DNA of 64,000 bases, from contig JAKLPS010000024.1 in assembly GCA_022013695.1 (NCBI GenBank), forward strand, positions 186,001 through 250,000, read 5' to 3'. Below, piece after piece: positions 28,216-38,383 of the stretch. Position 1 is the first letter of the stretch. Every line of letters starts with the position of its first letter. The translations under genes were made by a program, and so were the position numbers. The stretch is from Weeksellaceae bacterium. Lineage in GTDB: Bacteria > Bacteroidota > Bacteroidia > Flavobacteriales > Weeksellaceae. The notes beneath the pieces are model-generated. The model had not been told where the DNA came from. It did not search any database and saw nothing but the letters and a program-made list of their open reading frames with translations.

Positions 28216-30783
28216 ATGAAAGCAAGAAAAGTAAGTATTGCAGTATTGTTTTTGACATCGGCCACAATGGCTTTTGCACAGGAGACAAAAGCAGACACCT
28301 TAAAAAATGAAAAGAAAATAGAGGGTGTAGTTTTGAAAGGGAGCACGTCCAAATCATCTGAAGCGGCTCTGCTAAACGAGCAGAAGAAATCTGTGGAGAT
28401 GAAACAGGCTATCGGTGCGCAGGAAATGGCAAAAAAAGGAGTTACGGATGCTGCTACTGCGATCACAAAAACGGTTGGCGTCACTCGGCAAGAAGGCTTG
28501 AAATCCGTATTTGTGCGGGGCCTGGGCGACCGATACAATTCTACAACGCTTAATGGGTTGCCTCTGCCTGCGGAAGATCCTTTGTACAAGAATATTTCTC
28601 TGGAGTTCTTCCAATCGAGTATTATAAAAAGCATTAACGTCAATAAAACTTTTTCAGCGGGGCTTTATGGTGATGTTGGAGGCGCTAATGTGGATATTTC
28701 GTCAAAGGAATTAGACAAATCCGCCCTTTTGAGCATCTCTGCGGGGGCAGGTTTTAACACCAATGTGAATGCGGAAAATAAATTTGTCGTGGGGGATGGG
28801 GCTTACAGCTACTTTGGATTTCTACAAAATGGTAGGAATTCGCCGATCAGAAATCTGACAAGATATACTTTTGACTCAGGTTTTAACACCGACAAAGTGT
28901 CCAATCCTATCAATACAAACTTTAATATTCTGGGTGGCGGAAAATTAAATGTGGGAAAAAGCGGCAACACGATTTCTCTTTTTGGAGTAGCGAGTAACAC
29001 CAGCGATTACACTTATAGAACTGGTTTTGTAGGCCAGGCTACGAACACTGGTGACTATCAGCAAAGTATGGCGTTGGAACGATCGGATTATAAAACGACC
29101 CAATCTTTGCTTGGAAATGCGGGATATAAACATGCCAAAGGAAGTGTTTCTTTGAACTCATTATTCATTCATAACGATTCTCAATTTGTGGGAAATTATT
29201 TGGGTTATAATAAAGACATTAACGATGATCTGGAAAATCCCGAGTCTCAGAAGTCGCTTATCATCCGCCAGCAAAACAATGATAATTATTTGTGGGCTAA
29301 CCAATTGTTGGCAGATTACAAATTTAGCCCAAAAATCAGTGCCAATATTGGCGGTTTTTACAGTATGACCCGCGGGGCAGAACCAGATAGGAAAACCAAT
29401 GCTTACTCGTTTCGAAACGGTGGCTATCTTCTAAGTTCAAATTCTCCGGCGGACAACAACCGTTTTTTTTCTAAACTAAATGAAAATGATTACGGTGGAA
29501 AAGCAGAAGCCAACTACACCTTTAATCCGACATCAGAATTGCCGGTTGTCTTGACTTTGGGGGGAAATTACAGAAAAACAGATCGTACCTTCAAATTCAC
29601 AGAGTTTGATTATCAACAGGGCGGTTTGTCGGCAGATCCAAACAATCCAGATGCTGTTTTTAACCAGCAAAATCTTTCCGCAGGGCTGTTCAAGCTAATC
29701 ACATTGCGTGGGGATTATTCTCAAAAAAATGCTTTGATACCGATGTATTACATTGGTCATCGCGAGATCGGGGCAGGCTACGCCCAGTTGGTCTATCCTT
29801 TGAGCGAAAAATTGACCGTTCAAGTCGGTTTGCGAAGCGAAAAACTAAAACAGACCATTACATGGGACACGAATATTACTAGTACAGTAACCGATCTTAC
29901 AACCAAGCCATCCCTTATTGACAAAAATTATTTCTTGCCGAGTTTGAATATCAAATATAATTTCGACGATAGAAATGTGTTGCGTTTAGCGGCGAGTGAA
30001 ACTTACACCATACCGCAGTTCAAAGAAATGGCCAATTTCTATTACCAGGATATCAACTTTGGCGAGCGTGGAAATCCTTATCTGATCCCTTCAACGGTCT
30101 ATAATGTCGATCTGAAATACGATTATTACCTCTCCAAAAAAGAGATTATCTCGGTAGGTGGTTTCTACAAAAATATTCAGGATCCAATTATAAGAATGAT
30201 TATGAATACACCGGGACTGGATTATTCTTATGTTAATACAAAAGATGCTTACGTTGCAGGCGCCGAGGCGGAACTGAGGAAAACAATATATAGTTTTGAA
30301 AAAGGAATACACAGCAGTGATTTGTCTTTTGGGCTAAATGTTTCTTATCTGTATAGCGAAGAGGATCAAACAGATGTAACGACGGGCGTCGTTTCTGCTT
30401 CGTTCACACATTCTAAAGGAAAAATGCCTGGTGCTACCCCGCTTCTTGCCAATGCAGATTTGAGTTTCAATACGGGCGGAGAAAATACATCGCTGCTATC
30501 TACCTTGGTTATTAATTATTTCTCGGACAGAACGTATGTCATAGGAACAACCGGCCGCGAAAACCTTATAGAAAAAGCGGTTCCTACTTTGGATTTCATC
30601 AACAGTTTTGAACTGAAGAAAGATAAACTAAAAATCAGTTTTGGCGCTAGAAATATTCTGAACCCGACCTTCAAATACACGCAGCAAGCAACGTCCAACG
30701 TAACGGGGAACACAAGCGATGTACTGATAAGTAGCTACCGCAAGGGCGCAACTCTGATTCTTGGGCTCAACTGGCAACTGTAA
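28216..30783 (+). CDS. TonB-dependent outer membrane receptor
   Basis: Signal peptide MKARKVSIAVLFLTSATMAFAQ; plug SVFVRGLGDRYNSTTLNGLPLPAEDPLYKNISLEFF...YGDVGGANVDISSKE; C-terminal strand ending in aromatic-rich LGLNWQL. Confidence 0.93.
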   Translation: MKARKVSIAVLFLTSATMAFAQETKADTLKNEKKIEGVVLKGSTSKSSEAALLNEQKKSVEMKQAIGAQEMAKKGVTDAATAITKTVGVTRQEGLKSVFVRGLGDRYNSTTLNGLPLPAEDPLYKNISLEFFQSSIIKSINVNKTFSAGLYGDVGGANVDISSKELDKSALLSISAGAGFNTNVNAENKFVVGDGAYSYFGFLQNGRNSPIRNLTRYTFDSGFNTDKVSNPINTNFNILGGGKLNVGKSGNTISLFGVASNTSDYTYRTGFVGQATNTGDYQQSMALERSDYKTTQSLLGNAGYKHAKGSVSLNSLFIHNDSQFVGNYLGYNKDINDDLENPESQKSLIIRQQNNDNYLWANQLLADYKFSPKISANIGGFYSMTRGAEPDRKTNAYSFRNGGYLLSSNSPADNNRFFSKLNENDYGGKAEANYTFNPTSELPVVLTLGGNYRKTDRTFKFTEFDYQQGGLSADPNNPDAVFNQQNLSAGLFKLITLRGDYSQKNALIPMYYIGHREIGAGYAQLVYPLSEKLTVQVGLRSEKLKQTITWDTNITSTVTDLTTKPSLIDKNYFLPSLNIKYNFDDRNVLRLAASETYTIPQFKEMANFYYQDINFGERGNPYLIPSTVYNVDLKYDYYLSKKEIISVGGFYKNIQDPIIRMIMNTPGLDYSYVNTKDAYVAGAEAELRKTIYSFEKGIHSSDLSFGLNVSYLYSEEDQTDVTTGVVSASFTHSKGKMPGATPLLANADLSFNTGGENTSLLSTLVINYFSDRTYVIGTTGRENLIEKAVPTLDFINSFELKKDKLKISFGARNILNPTFKYTQQATSNVTGNTSDVLISSYRKGATLILGLNWQL

Positions 30784-30834
30784 AATAATGGAACCATTAA
30801 TTTAATATAAATCAATTTTAAAAAATTAGAAAAA

Positions 30835-32196
30835 ATGAAAAAAGTAACAAAAATGCTTCTATTAGCATCAATGGCAGCGATGTTTGTCGCATGTAATGAT
30901 AGCAATGATAACATCATCCAAGACACTTCTACGGGCGGCGGAGGAGTGGGGGGAGACGGATACATTTCGTCCTTGACAGATCCAGATTTCAAAGCAACCG
31001 ATCTTCACGGCAAAGTGAACGGAAGTTTTACAATTCCTGCTGGCACTTACAAGCTCACAGGCCGTTTAATCGTGGTAGATGGTGCTACATTAACCCTTAC
31101 TCCAGGAAGTACTTTTACTGCTGATGCTTCCGGAACAACCGCTACAAGCGTGTCTGTAGAAATAATGCAAGGAGGAAAACTGAATGCTGTGGGCACCGCC
31201 TCTCAACCCATTGTTTTCACTTCTTCAAACAAAAAACCTGGCGACTGGTTGGGTGTATTCTTGTGTGGTAAATCTACACTGGTCAACGCGGCTACTGGAG
31301 CAAGAGATGGTTCTTATACACAAACCACCGAAATTGGTGATGGTCTTTACGGTGGTAACAATAATGCAGATTCCTCCGGCGATCTAGAATATGTAGAAAT
31401 TGCTTACGCTGGTGCACGTATCAATGCAACCAAAGAAGGAAACAATCTTTCTCTGTATGCACAAGGAACGGGGACCATCCTTAAAAACCTTTTCTTGCAC
31501 GACGGTTCTGATGACAACATCGAGTTTTTCGGTGGGACAGCAAACATAGAAAATGCTCTGGTAGTAAACTCGGCTGACGATACTTTTGACTGGTGTTTGG
31601 GTTGGAATGGCAAGGCTACCAATATCGTAGAAGTACGTGAAGCTACCTTTACAGACATTACCAACGGATCTGGAATGATGGAAGGCGATGGCGGATTCTC
31701 AGATTTAGCCTCTGTTCCTACGGACACATCCAATATGTCCAACCCTACTTTCACCAATCTTTCTGTAGGCGTGTATAATGCAAACGGTGTGGATTCATCA
31801 AACGGTACTTCTGCTTACACACTTCGTGCAGGATTTACTTACCGTACTGGCTGTAAAATCACGATCAATAATGCTAAAGTAATTTGGGCAGATACGGCTG
31901 CTAAACCTGTAAATGGTTTGATTAAATTTAATGATGGTACAGGTCCAGCGGTTGCTGCAGGTATCAACATCAGTATGAACTACACTGGTCCTAACTTCAT
32001 CGGTCAAACAGGCGTAACCACATCCCCAGACAGTCCAATCCCCGGTGCAAACTACAATGCACAAGGTGCCTACCCAGCCTATTTATTGACAAATTTCGGT
32101 CAACTTGCATTTAATAGCGCAAATAACACTGGTGCGGATAAATCTGTTTTCGCTTGGACCGCTTACAACTTCGCTACTAAAGCGCCAGGTTTGTAA
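30835..32196 (+). CDS. putative surface lipoprotein with predicted right-handed beta-helix fold
   Basis: Lipobox-like MFVAC then NDSNDN and Gly-rich linker GGGGVGGDG; repeated short-strand pattern (GRLIVVDGATLTLTPGSTF, GTGTILKNLFLHDGSDDNIEFFGGTANIENALVVNSADD). Confidence 0.75.
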   Translation: MKKVTKMLLLASMAAMFVACNDSNDNIIQDTSTGGGGVGGDGYISSLTDPDFKATDLHGKVNGSFTIPAGTYKLTGRLIVVDGATLTLTPGSTFTADASGTTATSVSVEIMQGGKLNAVGTASQPIVFTSSNKKPGDWLGVFLCGKSTLVNAATGARDGSYTQTTEIGDGLYGGNNNADSSGDLEYVEIAYAGARINATKEGNNLSLYAQGTGTILKNLFLHDGSDDNIEFFGGTANIENALVVNSADDTFDWCLGWNGKATNIVEVREATFTDITNGSGMMEGDGGFSDLASVPTDTSNMSNPTFTNLSVGVYNANGVDSSNGTSAYTLRAGFTYRTGCKITINNAKVIWADTAAKPVNGLIKFNDGTGPAVAAGINISMNYTGPNFIGQTGVTTSPDSPIPGANYNAQGAYPAYLLTNFGQLAFNSANNTGADKSVFAWTAYNFATKAPGL

Positions 32197-32266
32197 TTTC
32201 AGTATAAAAATTTATTTATTTTTTTATGAAATAAGAATTTTCTTTAATCATATCAAATACCACAGT

Positions 32267-32302
32267 AATCCGACGGAAACAAGTTTCCGTCGGATTTTTT
32301 TT
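32267..32302 (+). terminator. strong rho-independent terminator of TBDR-lipoprotein unit
   Basis: AATCCGACGGAAAC-aa-GTTTCCGTCGGATT perfect 14-bp inverted repeat then T tract. Confidence 0.9.
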
Positions 32303-32384
32303 GCCCTATTCTAATTATCATTAAATTTACGCCGCCTATTTTTTGATATTTCATAATCCAATTCGACAAAAACTTGCACCAAAA

Positions 32385-32939
32385 ATGGATTTGACCAAAG
32401 CCTTAGAAATTTTACAATCCGGAGGAACCATTCTCTACCCCACCGATACGATTTGGGGAATCGGGTGCGACGCAACTAAGGCAGATGCCATCAAAAAAAT
32501 CTTCGAAATCAAAAAAAGAGAGGCCAACAAATCGCTTATTATTTTGGTAGAATCAGAAAAACGTCTCCAAGATCTGGTAGATGTTCCCGAAATGGCTTGG
32601 CAAATAATGGATCTCAGCGAAAAACCCGTAACCATCGTCTACGACAAGCCTAGAAATCTGCCAAAAGAATTGCTCGCAGAAGACGGAAGCATCGGCATCC
32701 GATTGGTAAAAGATGATTTTTGCAAAAAGCTGATTACTAAGATGAATAAACCTTTGGTCTCAACTTCCGCGAATCTGAGCGGTCAAAAATCGCCTTTGAA
32801 GTTTTCTGACATATCTGATGAGATCAAAAACGCCGCGGATTATATTGTAGAAGAATTTCGCGATAAGGTTTCTGAGTTTCCGGGATCTTCGGTGATCAAG
32901 ATTTGGAATAATAACCAAGTTAAAATTCTGCGCGAATAA
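32385..32939 (+). CDS. L-threonylcarbamoyladenylate synthase (TsaC/Sua5/YciO family)
   Basis: GGTILYPTDTIWGIGCDATKADAIKKIFEIKKREANKSLIILV; SIGIRLVKD; STSANLSGQ; ATG at 32385. Confidence 0.9.
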   Translation: MDLTKALEILQSGGTILYPTDTIWGIGCDATKADAIKKIFEIKKREANKSLIILVESEKRLQDLVDVPEMAWQIMDLSEKPVTIVYDKPRNLPKELLAEDGSIGIRLVKDDFCKKLITKMNKPLVSTSANLSGQKSPLKFSDISDEIKNAADYIVEEFRDKVSEFPGSSVIKIWNNNQVKILRE

Positions 32940-33223
32940 AAAACCAGCGGATGACCTTTTTGCAAGATCATCCGCGGGAAAAATAAACTATGAAAAAAAA
33001 ACTACTTTTGTTTTCATTCTAATCTCAAAAAAAATACCGAAACGATTTTGCGGACAGAATTTCTCGATTGCAGTTTTCCAGTTCCAAATAAAAAGTCAAA
33101 ATGTCTTAATAGTTAGCAATTTGGACGTTCTCCTTATTTTTCCCAAAAGAATTATCTTTACCAGCAGAATTTGACTTGTCCATTTATTTACGAATTTTCT
33201 ACAGCTTTAATCTTAATCATTAA

Positions 33224-34657
33224 ATGTTAATCAACTTAGCTCAAAATAAAAACTTCAAACTTTTCAAAATCATTTCGGAAGTCGCTTTCAGAAACGGACA
33301 ATCTGCTTATGTTATCGGAGGTTTTGTAAGAGATCTTTTGATGAAAAGAAAAGCACCCACCGACATCGATTTTGTCACAGAATCCAACGGAATCGCCCTT
33401 GCAGAAAGCGTTGCCAAAGAAATCGATCCCACAACAAAGGTGTCAATTTTCAAAACTTATGGCACTGCCATGTTCCGATACAAAGATTTGGATTTAGAAT
33501 TTGTGGGCACCAGAAAAGAAAGCTACAGCGAAGATTCCAGAAAACCATCCGTTGAAACGGGAACCCTCGAGGATGACCAAAAACGCAGAGATTTCACCAT
33601 CAACGCTATGGCAATTTCGCTTAATAAAGAAAATTTCGGAGAACTTATCGATCCTTTTGATGGCTTGAAAGATTTGAAAAAGAAAATCCTAAAAACGCCG
33701 CTGGATCCGCAGCAAACCTATTCCGACGATCCGCTCAGAATGATGCGAGCCATCAGATTTGCGACAACTTTGGATTTTAAAATTGAAGAAAATTCTTTGA
33801 AAGCCATAAAAGATGAAGCTGAGAGACTCAAGATCGTTTCGATGGAAAGGATAATGGTTGAATTCAACAAAATAATGGTTTCCGAAAAACCTTCAAAAGG
33901 ATTAAAACTTCTTGAAGAAACTTCACTTTTACAATACATTCTCCCCGAATTGACTGCCCTGAAAGGCATCGAAGACATCGACGGACAAACGCACAAAGAT
34001 AATTTTTACCACACTTTGGCCGTTGCCGATAATATTTCTGAAAACACAGATAAACTTTGGCTGCGCTGGGCAGCTCTGCTCCACGACATCGGAAAAGCGC
34101 CAACAAAAAAATTTGTGAACGGCATCGGCTGGACGTTTCACGGCCACGAATTTCTGGGTTCCAAAATGATAAAATCAATTTTCAAACGCTTGAAACTTCC
34201 GCTCGGACAGGAACAGAAATATGTCGAAAAACTCGTGAGAATGCACGCGAGACCCATTGCGCTGATTACGGATGACGCTTCGGATTCCGCGTTGCGGCGT
34301 TTGCTTTTCGATTCTGGCGAAGATCTGGAAGATCTTTTCACACTTTGCAAAGCGGACATCACGACCAAGAATTATTCTAAGCAAACCCAATTCAAGCAAA
34401 ACTTCGAGTATGTGGCGCAAAAAATCAAAGAAGTGGAGGAAAAAGATCAAGTCAGGAACTTCCAACCACCGATTTCTGGAGAAGAAATAATGGAACTATT
34501 TGGGTTGCAACCCGGCAAAGCAATTGGAACTTTGAAAGAAAAAGTGAAGGAAGCAATCTTGGAAGGCGAAATTCAAAATGATAAGACTGAAGCCAGAGAA
34601 TTTGTGATCAATGAAGCTGAGAAATTGGGATTGGAAGTTAAAATTAAAAATGAATAA
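33224..34657 (+). CDS. CCA tRNA nucleotidyltransferase / poly(A) polymerase family with HD domain
   Basis: YVIGGFVRDLLMKRKAPTDIDFVT, RRDFTINAMAI, DPLRMMRAIRFA, LLHDIGKAPT motifs. Confidence 0.92.
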   Translation: MLINLAQNKNFKLFKIISEVAFRNGQSAYVIGGFVRDLLMKRKAPTDIDFVTESNGIALAESVAKEIDPTTKVSIFKTYGTAMFRYKDLDLEFVGTRKESYSEDSRKPSVETGTLEDDQKRRDFTINAMAISLNKENFGELIDPFDGLKDLKKKILKTPLDPQQTYSDDPLRMMRAIRFATTLDFKIEENSLKAIKDEAERLKIVSMERIMVEFNKIMVSEKPSKGLKLLEETSLLQYILPELTALKGIEDIDGQTHKDNFYHTLAVADNISENTDKLWLRWAALLHDIGKAPTKKFVNGIGWTFHGHEFLGSKMIKSIFKRLKLPLGQEQKYVEKLVRMHARPIALITDDASDSALRRLLFDSGEDLEDLFTLCKADITTKNYSKQTQFKQNFEYVAQKIKEVEEKDQVRNFQPPISGEEIMELFGLQPGKAIGTLKEKVKEAILEGEIQNDKTEAREFVINEAEKLGLEVKIKNE

Positions 34658-34761
34658 TATGTTTTTTTTCATTATTCATTTGTGAAAGAATTAACTTTTG
34701 ACAAGCTTCTTTTGCATATTTATTGTTGCTTCTTGGTCACTAATCAAAACATTCATTTATT

Positions 34762-35511
34762 ATGAAAATTCTTGACAACAAAGTAGCTTTGGTCACTGGC
34801 GCAGGTTCCGGAATCGGACTTGCCATCGCAAAATTATACGCCAAAGAAGGCGCAAAAGTCATTGTCTCCGACATTAATGAGAAGCACGGACAATCGACGG
34901 TTGAAGAAATAAAATCTGCGGGAGGCGAAGCCACTTTTGTAAAAGCCGACACAACGGCTCCAGAACAGGTTGAAGCGCTCGTAAAAGCTGCGGTTGACAT
35001 CTACGGCAGGTTGGACATCGCGTGCAACAATGCGGGAATCGGTGGCGAGCAAAACCAAGCCGGAGATTACAGCATCGATGGTTGGAAAAAGGTGATTGAT
35101 GTAAATCTTGACGGCGTTTTCTACGGTTGCAAGTACGAACTGACGCAGATGGAAAAGAATGGAGGCGGCGTGATCGTCAATATGGCATCGATTCTGGGTT
35201 CTGTTGCAGCACCGTTTTCCTCCGCATATACCGCTGCAAAACACGCCGTGGTAGGGTTGACAAAAACAATTGGCGCAGAATATGGTCCGAAGAATATCCG
35301 CTGCAACGCCGTAGGTCCCGGTTATATAGAAACGCCGCTTTTGGAAAGCCTTAGCAGCGATCAAAGAAAAGGACTCGTCGAAAAACATCCGATGGGCAGA
35401 CTTGGCAAGCCGGAGGAAGTGGCCGAGCTTGTGCTTTTCCTTAGTTCAGAAAAATCATCTTTTATGACTGGTGCCTACTACCTTGTGGATGGCGGTTATA
35501 CGGCAGTTTAA
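34762..35511 (+). CDS. SDR family oxidoreductase
   Basis: VTGAGSGIGLAIA, NNAGIGG, SAYTAAKHAVVGLTK, FMTGAYYLVDGGYTAV. Confidence 0.94.
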   Translation: MKILDNKVALVTGAGSGIGLAIAKLYAKEGAKVIVSDINEKHGQSTVEEIKSAGGEATFVKADTTAPEQVEALVKAAVDIYGRLDIACNNAGIGGEQNQAGDYSIDGWKKVIDVNLDGVFYGCKYELTQMEKNGGGVIVNMASILGSVAAPFSSAYTAAKHAVVGLTKTIGAEYGPKNIRCNAVGPGYIETPLLESLSSDQRKGLVEKHPMGRLGKPEEVAELVLFLSSEKSSFMTGAYYLVDGGYTAV

Positions 35512-35660
35512 CAAGATTTAAAATATTGTTTTGTAAAGCATTCACGAAAAGTGGATGCTTTTTTTGCTTTTACGATCTTATAGTTATTAGATCTAATTTC
35601 TTGCTAATTTGTAATGATAATATCATATATTTCATAAATTTGATTTATAATAACTATTTC

Positions 35661-36351
35661 ATGGAATATCCAGGACGAATCCGCTTTTCTTCTATTATTT
35701 CTGACCCGATAGTCTATAGCGCAGAAATGTTTCAGCTTCATCCCGATGCAGAAAACGACAACGACTCTGGTGCGATCGAAATCCGAAACCAAATTATCAA
35801 CTCCACTTTTAAATACCAACTTCTTGAGGAAGGACTTTTTCTCTTTTCTTCATCAAATCAAAACAACAAGCAACCGGAATACGCTTGGACATCCGCAAAA
35901 AATGGATTTCTGAAAATATGGATATGTCTTCTTTAAAAGCAAATACCCTACTTGAAAACATTTTCAATTTTGAAGAAAAAGGATTTATCAACACAAAATC
36001 AGCTAAATATGCCAGCTTGGTCCATAATATTCGAGCGGCAGTTGATAAAGAAAAAACAGGGCTTCAAAAATTAAACTTAAAAGCGCTACAGACCCCAAAA
36101 CATTGGAACTGTATGTAGGCAAATACGAAATGGCAGGAACTATTTTGACAGTCTCTTTAAAAAATGAAAATCAGCTCTTTATTTCAATTCCGGGACAGCC
36201 CGATTATCAGTTGATTCCCTACAAGAAAAACGAATTCAAATTCAAAGAATTTTCGGATTTGAAAATGGTTTTCAAAATAGAAAATGCTAAAGTCGTTTCT
36301 GTACGGCAAGTAGCAAGTTCTGGTGATTATGAATTTAAAAGGAAAGAATAA
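35661..36351 (+). pseudogene. frameshifted gene remnant with DUF3471-like C-terminus
   Basis: Three overlapping ORFs in successive frames; last reads LELYVGKYEMAGTILTVSLKNENQLFISIPGQPDYQLIPYKKNEFKF; one extra A in ccccaaaac (~36096) would join ORFs 2 and 3 (QTPKTLELYVGKYE). Confidence 0.6.
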
Positions 36352-36362
36352 CACTGCGCACT

Positions 36363-36526
36363 ATTCTTTCATCAATGGAATGGAATCTGAAAATTTCCAG
36401 TTCTGTATTTGAAAACTATAGGAGTGATTGGGCGAAAAGCGTGAAGTAAGAATTAAATAACTAAACCTCATTGGTTTTGGAAACCAATGAGGTTTAAAAA
36501 AAAAATATTCGTGCATTAGTGGCATT
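36363..36526 (+). repeat. direct repeat copy A (~160 bp), with internal palindrome
   Basis: attctttcatcaatggaatggaatctg...gattgggcgaaaagcgtgaagtaagaattaaataactaaacctcattggttttggaaaccaatgaggtttaaa...gtgcattagtggcatt; matches 38223-38383. Confidence 0.85.
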
Positions 36527-36685
36527 AAAAATCCAATTAAATAAAAACATCTGTGCATCTGTGGCAAAAAAAAAATCAGCCACGAATACACGAATAAAAC
36601 ATATTACTTGTTTTTGAAAAACCATTCGTGCATTGGCTTCGCCGAACGTTGTTTCGTGGCATTAAAAAGTATGAAAATCAACAGT

Positions 36686-38050
36686 ATGAAAAAAACTTTA
36701 CACTTACTTGTCGCATTTCTGTTTCCATTGTTGCTGTCTGCACAAAAAGCAAACCTTGACAGCCAAATAGAACAGGCGGTCAAAAAAAATAATATCGAAC
36801 AGCTGAACAAAACTTTTGACCCGCTTTTTTCTGCTTCCATAGATTCTTTGGCGATCTATTCCGAAAAAGTAATTGCGTTGGGTGAACAATATAAATCACC
36901 GCAAATCATTACTTACGGCTATATCGCAAAGTCCTTTTTCTTTTACCGGAAAAGTGATCTTGTCAATATGCAGGATTATTTGTTGAAAGCCAATCATTTG
37001 CTGGATAAAAAACCGAATCATTTTCTTCAGGGCGTATACTACCAGTCTATGAGCTACCTGCAACCTACGGAAGATTTGCAATTATACTATTGTAAAAAAG
37101 CGGTTGAAGAATTTCAAAAAGTGGATAAAAACAGTATGCTGTCGGGCGAAGAATATGTTGTTTATGCTAATATGGCGCAATTTTTCACCAATATAAAACA
37201 AACGGATTCCGCACTTTCTTATGTCCAAAAAGCAGAAAACATCATCATATCAAAACATAAACCTCAGGAATATCTTGTGATGGTCAATCGCAGATATTGC
37301 GCTATTTATTTAAAACAAGGGCAGTTGGAACTTGCCAAAAACTATGCTTTCCGCACCCTGAAAATGGCTGAAAAGATAAAAACCGTACAAAACTATGAGT
37401 TTGCCTGGGGTGCTTTAGCACAATATTACGACAAAGCCGGATTGCAGGATTCTGCCTTTGTTTATAATAAAAAACTTTACGAAAGCGTTGGCGAAGGCTG
37501 GTACAGAAGCAAAGTGAAGGCAACCGGTTGGCTTTACCATTATTATTTGGAAAAGAAGGATAATGGCAACACCTTGAAATATGGCGAAGAATACATTGCA
37601 GGAATAGAAAAGATGCAGAAACTGGAAGCATCATCACAAATCATAAAAATCAACCTTTTGGAAAAGCAAAGGCAAGACGAAAAAGAACGGAAACTCCTGA
37701 AAGAGAAAGAAGAAAAAGCAAATACCCTGCAGCTCATCTTGATTGCCATCGGCATTTTATCCTGTTTTATTTTATATTTAATTCTGAGCCGTAGCTTTAT
37801 CGTGAGTCCCAAAACCATCGAAATATTGGGCATGGTGGTGATGCTGATTGTTTTTGAATTTATCAATCTTCTCCTGCACGGTTTTATTGCTGAAATTACA
37901 CACCATTCTCCGGTTTTGATGCTGCTTGCTTTGGTTATTATCGCACTGATTATTGTTCCGTTGCACCATCGTTTGGAAAAATGGACGACCCAAAAATTAC
38001 TAGAAAAAAACAAAAAAATACGTTTGTCAAAAGAACAGGAAAAGCAATAA
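36686..38050 (+). CDS. TPR-like exported/membrane protein with C-terminal TM segments
   Basis: Signal peptide MKKTLHLLVAFLFPLLLSAQ; helical repeats; three hydrophobic segments near the C terminus. Track start 36608 lies in repeat DNA. Confidence 0.7.
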   Translation: MKKTLHLLVAFLFPLLLSAQKANLDSQIEQAVKKNNIEQLNKTFDPLFSASIDSLAIYSEKVIALGEQYKSPQIITYGYIAKSFFFYRKSDLVNMQDYLLKANHLLDKKPNHFLQGVYYQSMSYLQPTEDLQLYYCKKAVEEFQKVDKNSMLSGEEYVVYANMAQFFTNIKQTDSALSYVQKAENIIISKHKPQEYLVMVNRRYCAIYLKQGQLELAKNYAFRTLKMAEKIKTVQNYEFAWGALAQYYDKAGLQDSAFVYNKKLYESVGEGWYRSKVKATGWLYHYYLEKKDNGNTLKYGEEYIAGIEKMQKLEASSQIIKINLLEKQRQDEKERKLLKEKEEKANTLQLILIAIGILSCFILYLILSRSFIVSPKTIEILGMVVMLIVFEFINLLLHGFIAEITHHSPVLMLLALVIIALIIVPLHHRLEKWTTQKLLEKNKKIRLSKEQEKQ

Positions 38051-38064
38051 ATGCTATTATTTTC

Positions 38065-38220
38065 CCAGGGAAATCGCTTTTAAAAAAAAGTCAAATAAAA
38101 TCCCGAAGAGATGCAAATATTATAGAAATTAAAGGTCGTATTTTATAATCGCAAAACATATTACCATCTATAGTAATGTCAGCCCTTTGGGCTTTGAAAA
38201 TTTCAAAAGCGATTTCCCTG
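38065..38220. mobile_element. putative MITE-like element with ~20-bp terminal inverted repeats
   Basis: CAGGGAAATCGCTTTT (38065-38080) is the exact reverse complement of AAAAGCGATTTCCCTG (38205-38220); extends to 19/20 bp; 156 bp, non-coding. Confidence 0.5.
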
Positions 38221-38222
38221 CG

Positions 38223-38383
38223 ATTCTTCCATAAATTGAATGGAATCTAAAAAAACAGTTCCGTTTTTTGAAAATTATATGGATGATTGGGCGAATGGTG
38301 TGAAGTAAAAATTAAATAACCAAACCTCATAGGTTTTTAGAAACCTATGAGGTTTAAACACCCACTCGTGCCTTAGTGGCATT
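38223..38383 (+). repeat. direct repeat copy B (~160 bp), with internal palindrome
   Basis: attcttccataaattgaatggaatcta...gattgggcgaatggtgtgaagtaaaaattaaataaccaaacctcataggtttttagaaacctatgaggtttaaa...gtgccttagtggcatt. Confidence 0.85.

Noticed and set aside
32940-33220. Hairpin gcggatga/tcatccgc (32947-32975) and mini-ORF MKKKLLLFSF* as an RNA regulator
   Set aside because: The hairpin may simply end the tsaC/sua5-like transcript; the 10-aa ORF has no support.
36608-36685. Upstream start of the TPR protein
   Set aside because: This stretch is repeat-like intergenic DNA (cattcgtgcattggcttcgccgaacg...cgtggcatt); a signal peptide begins at 36686.
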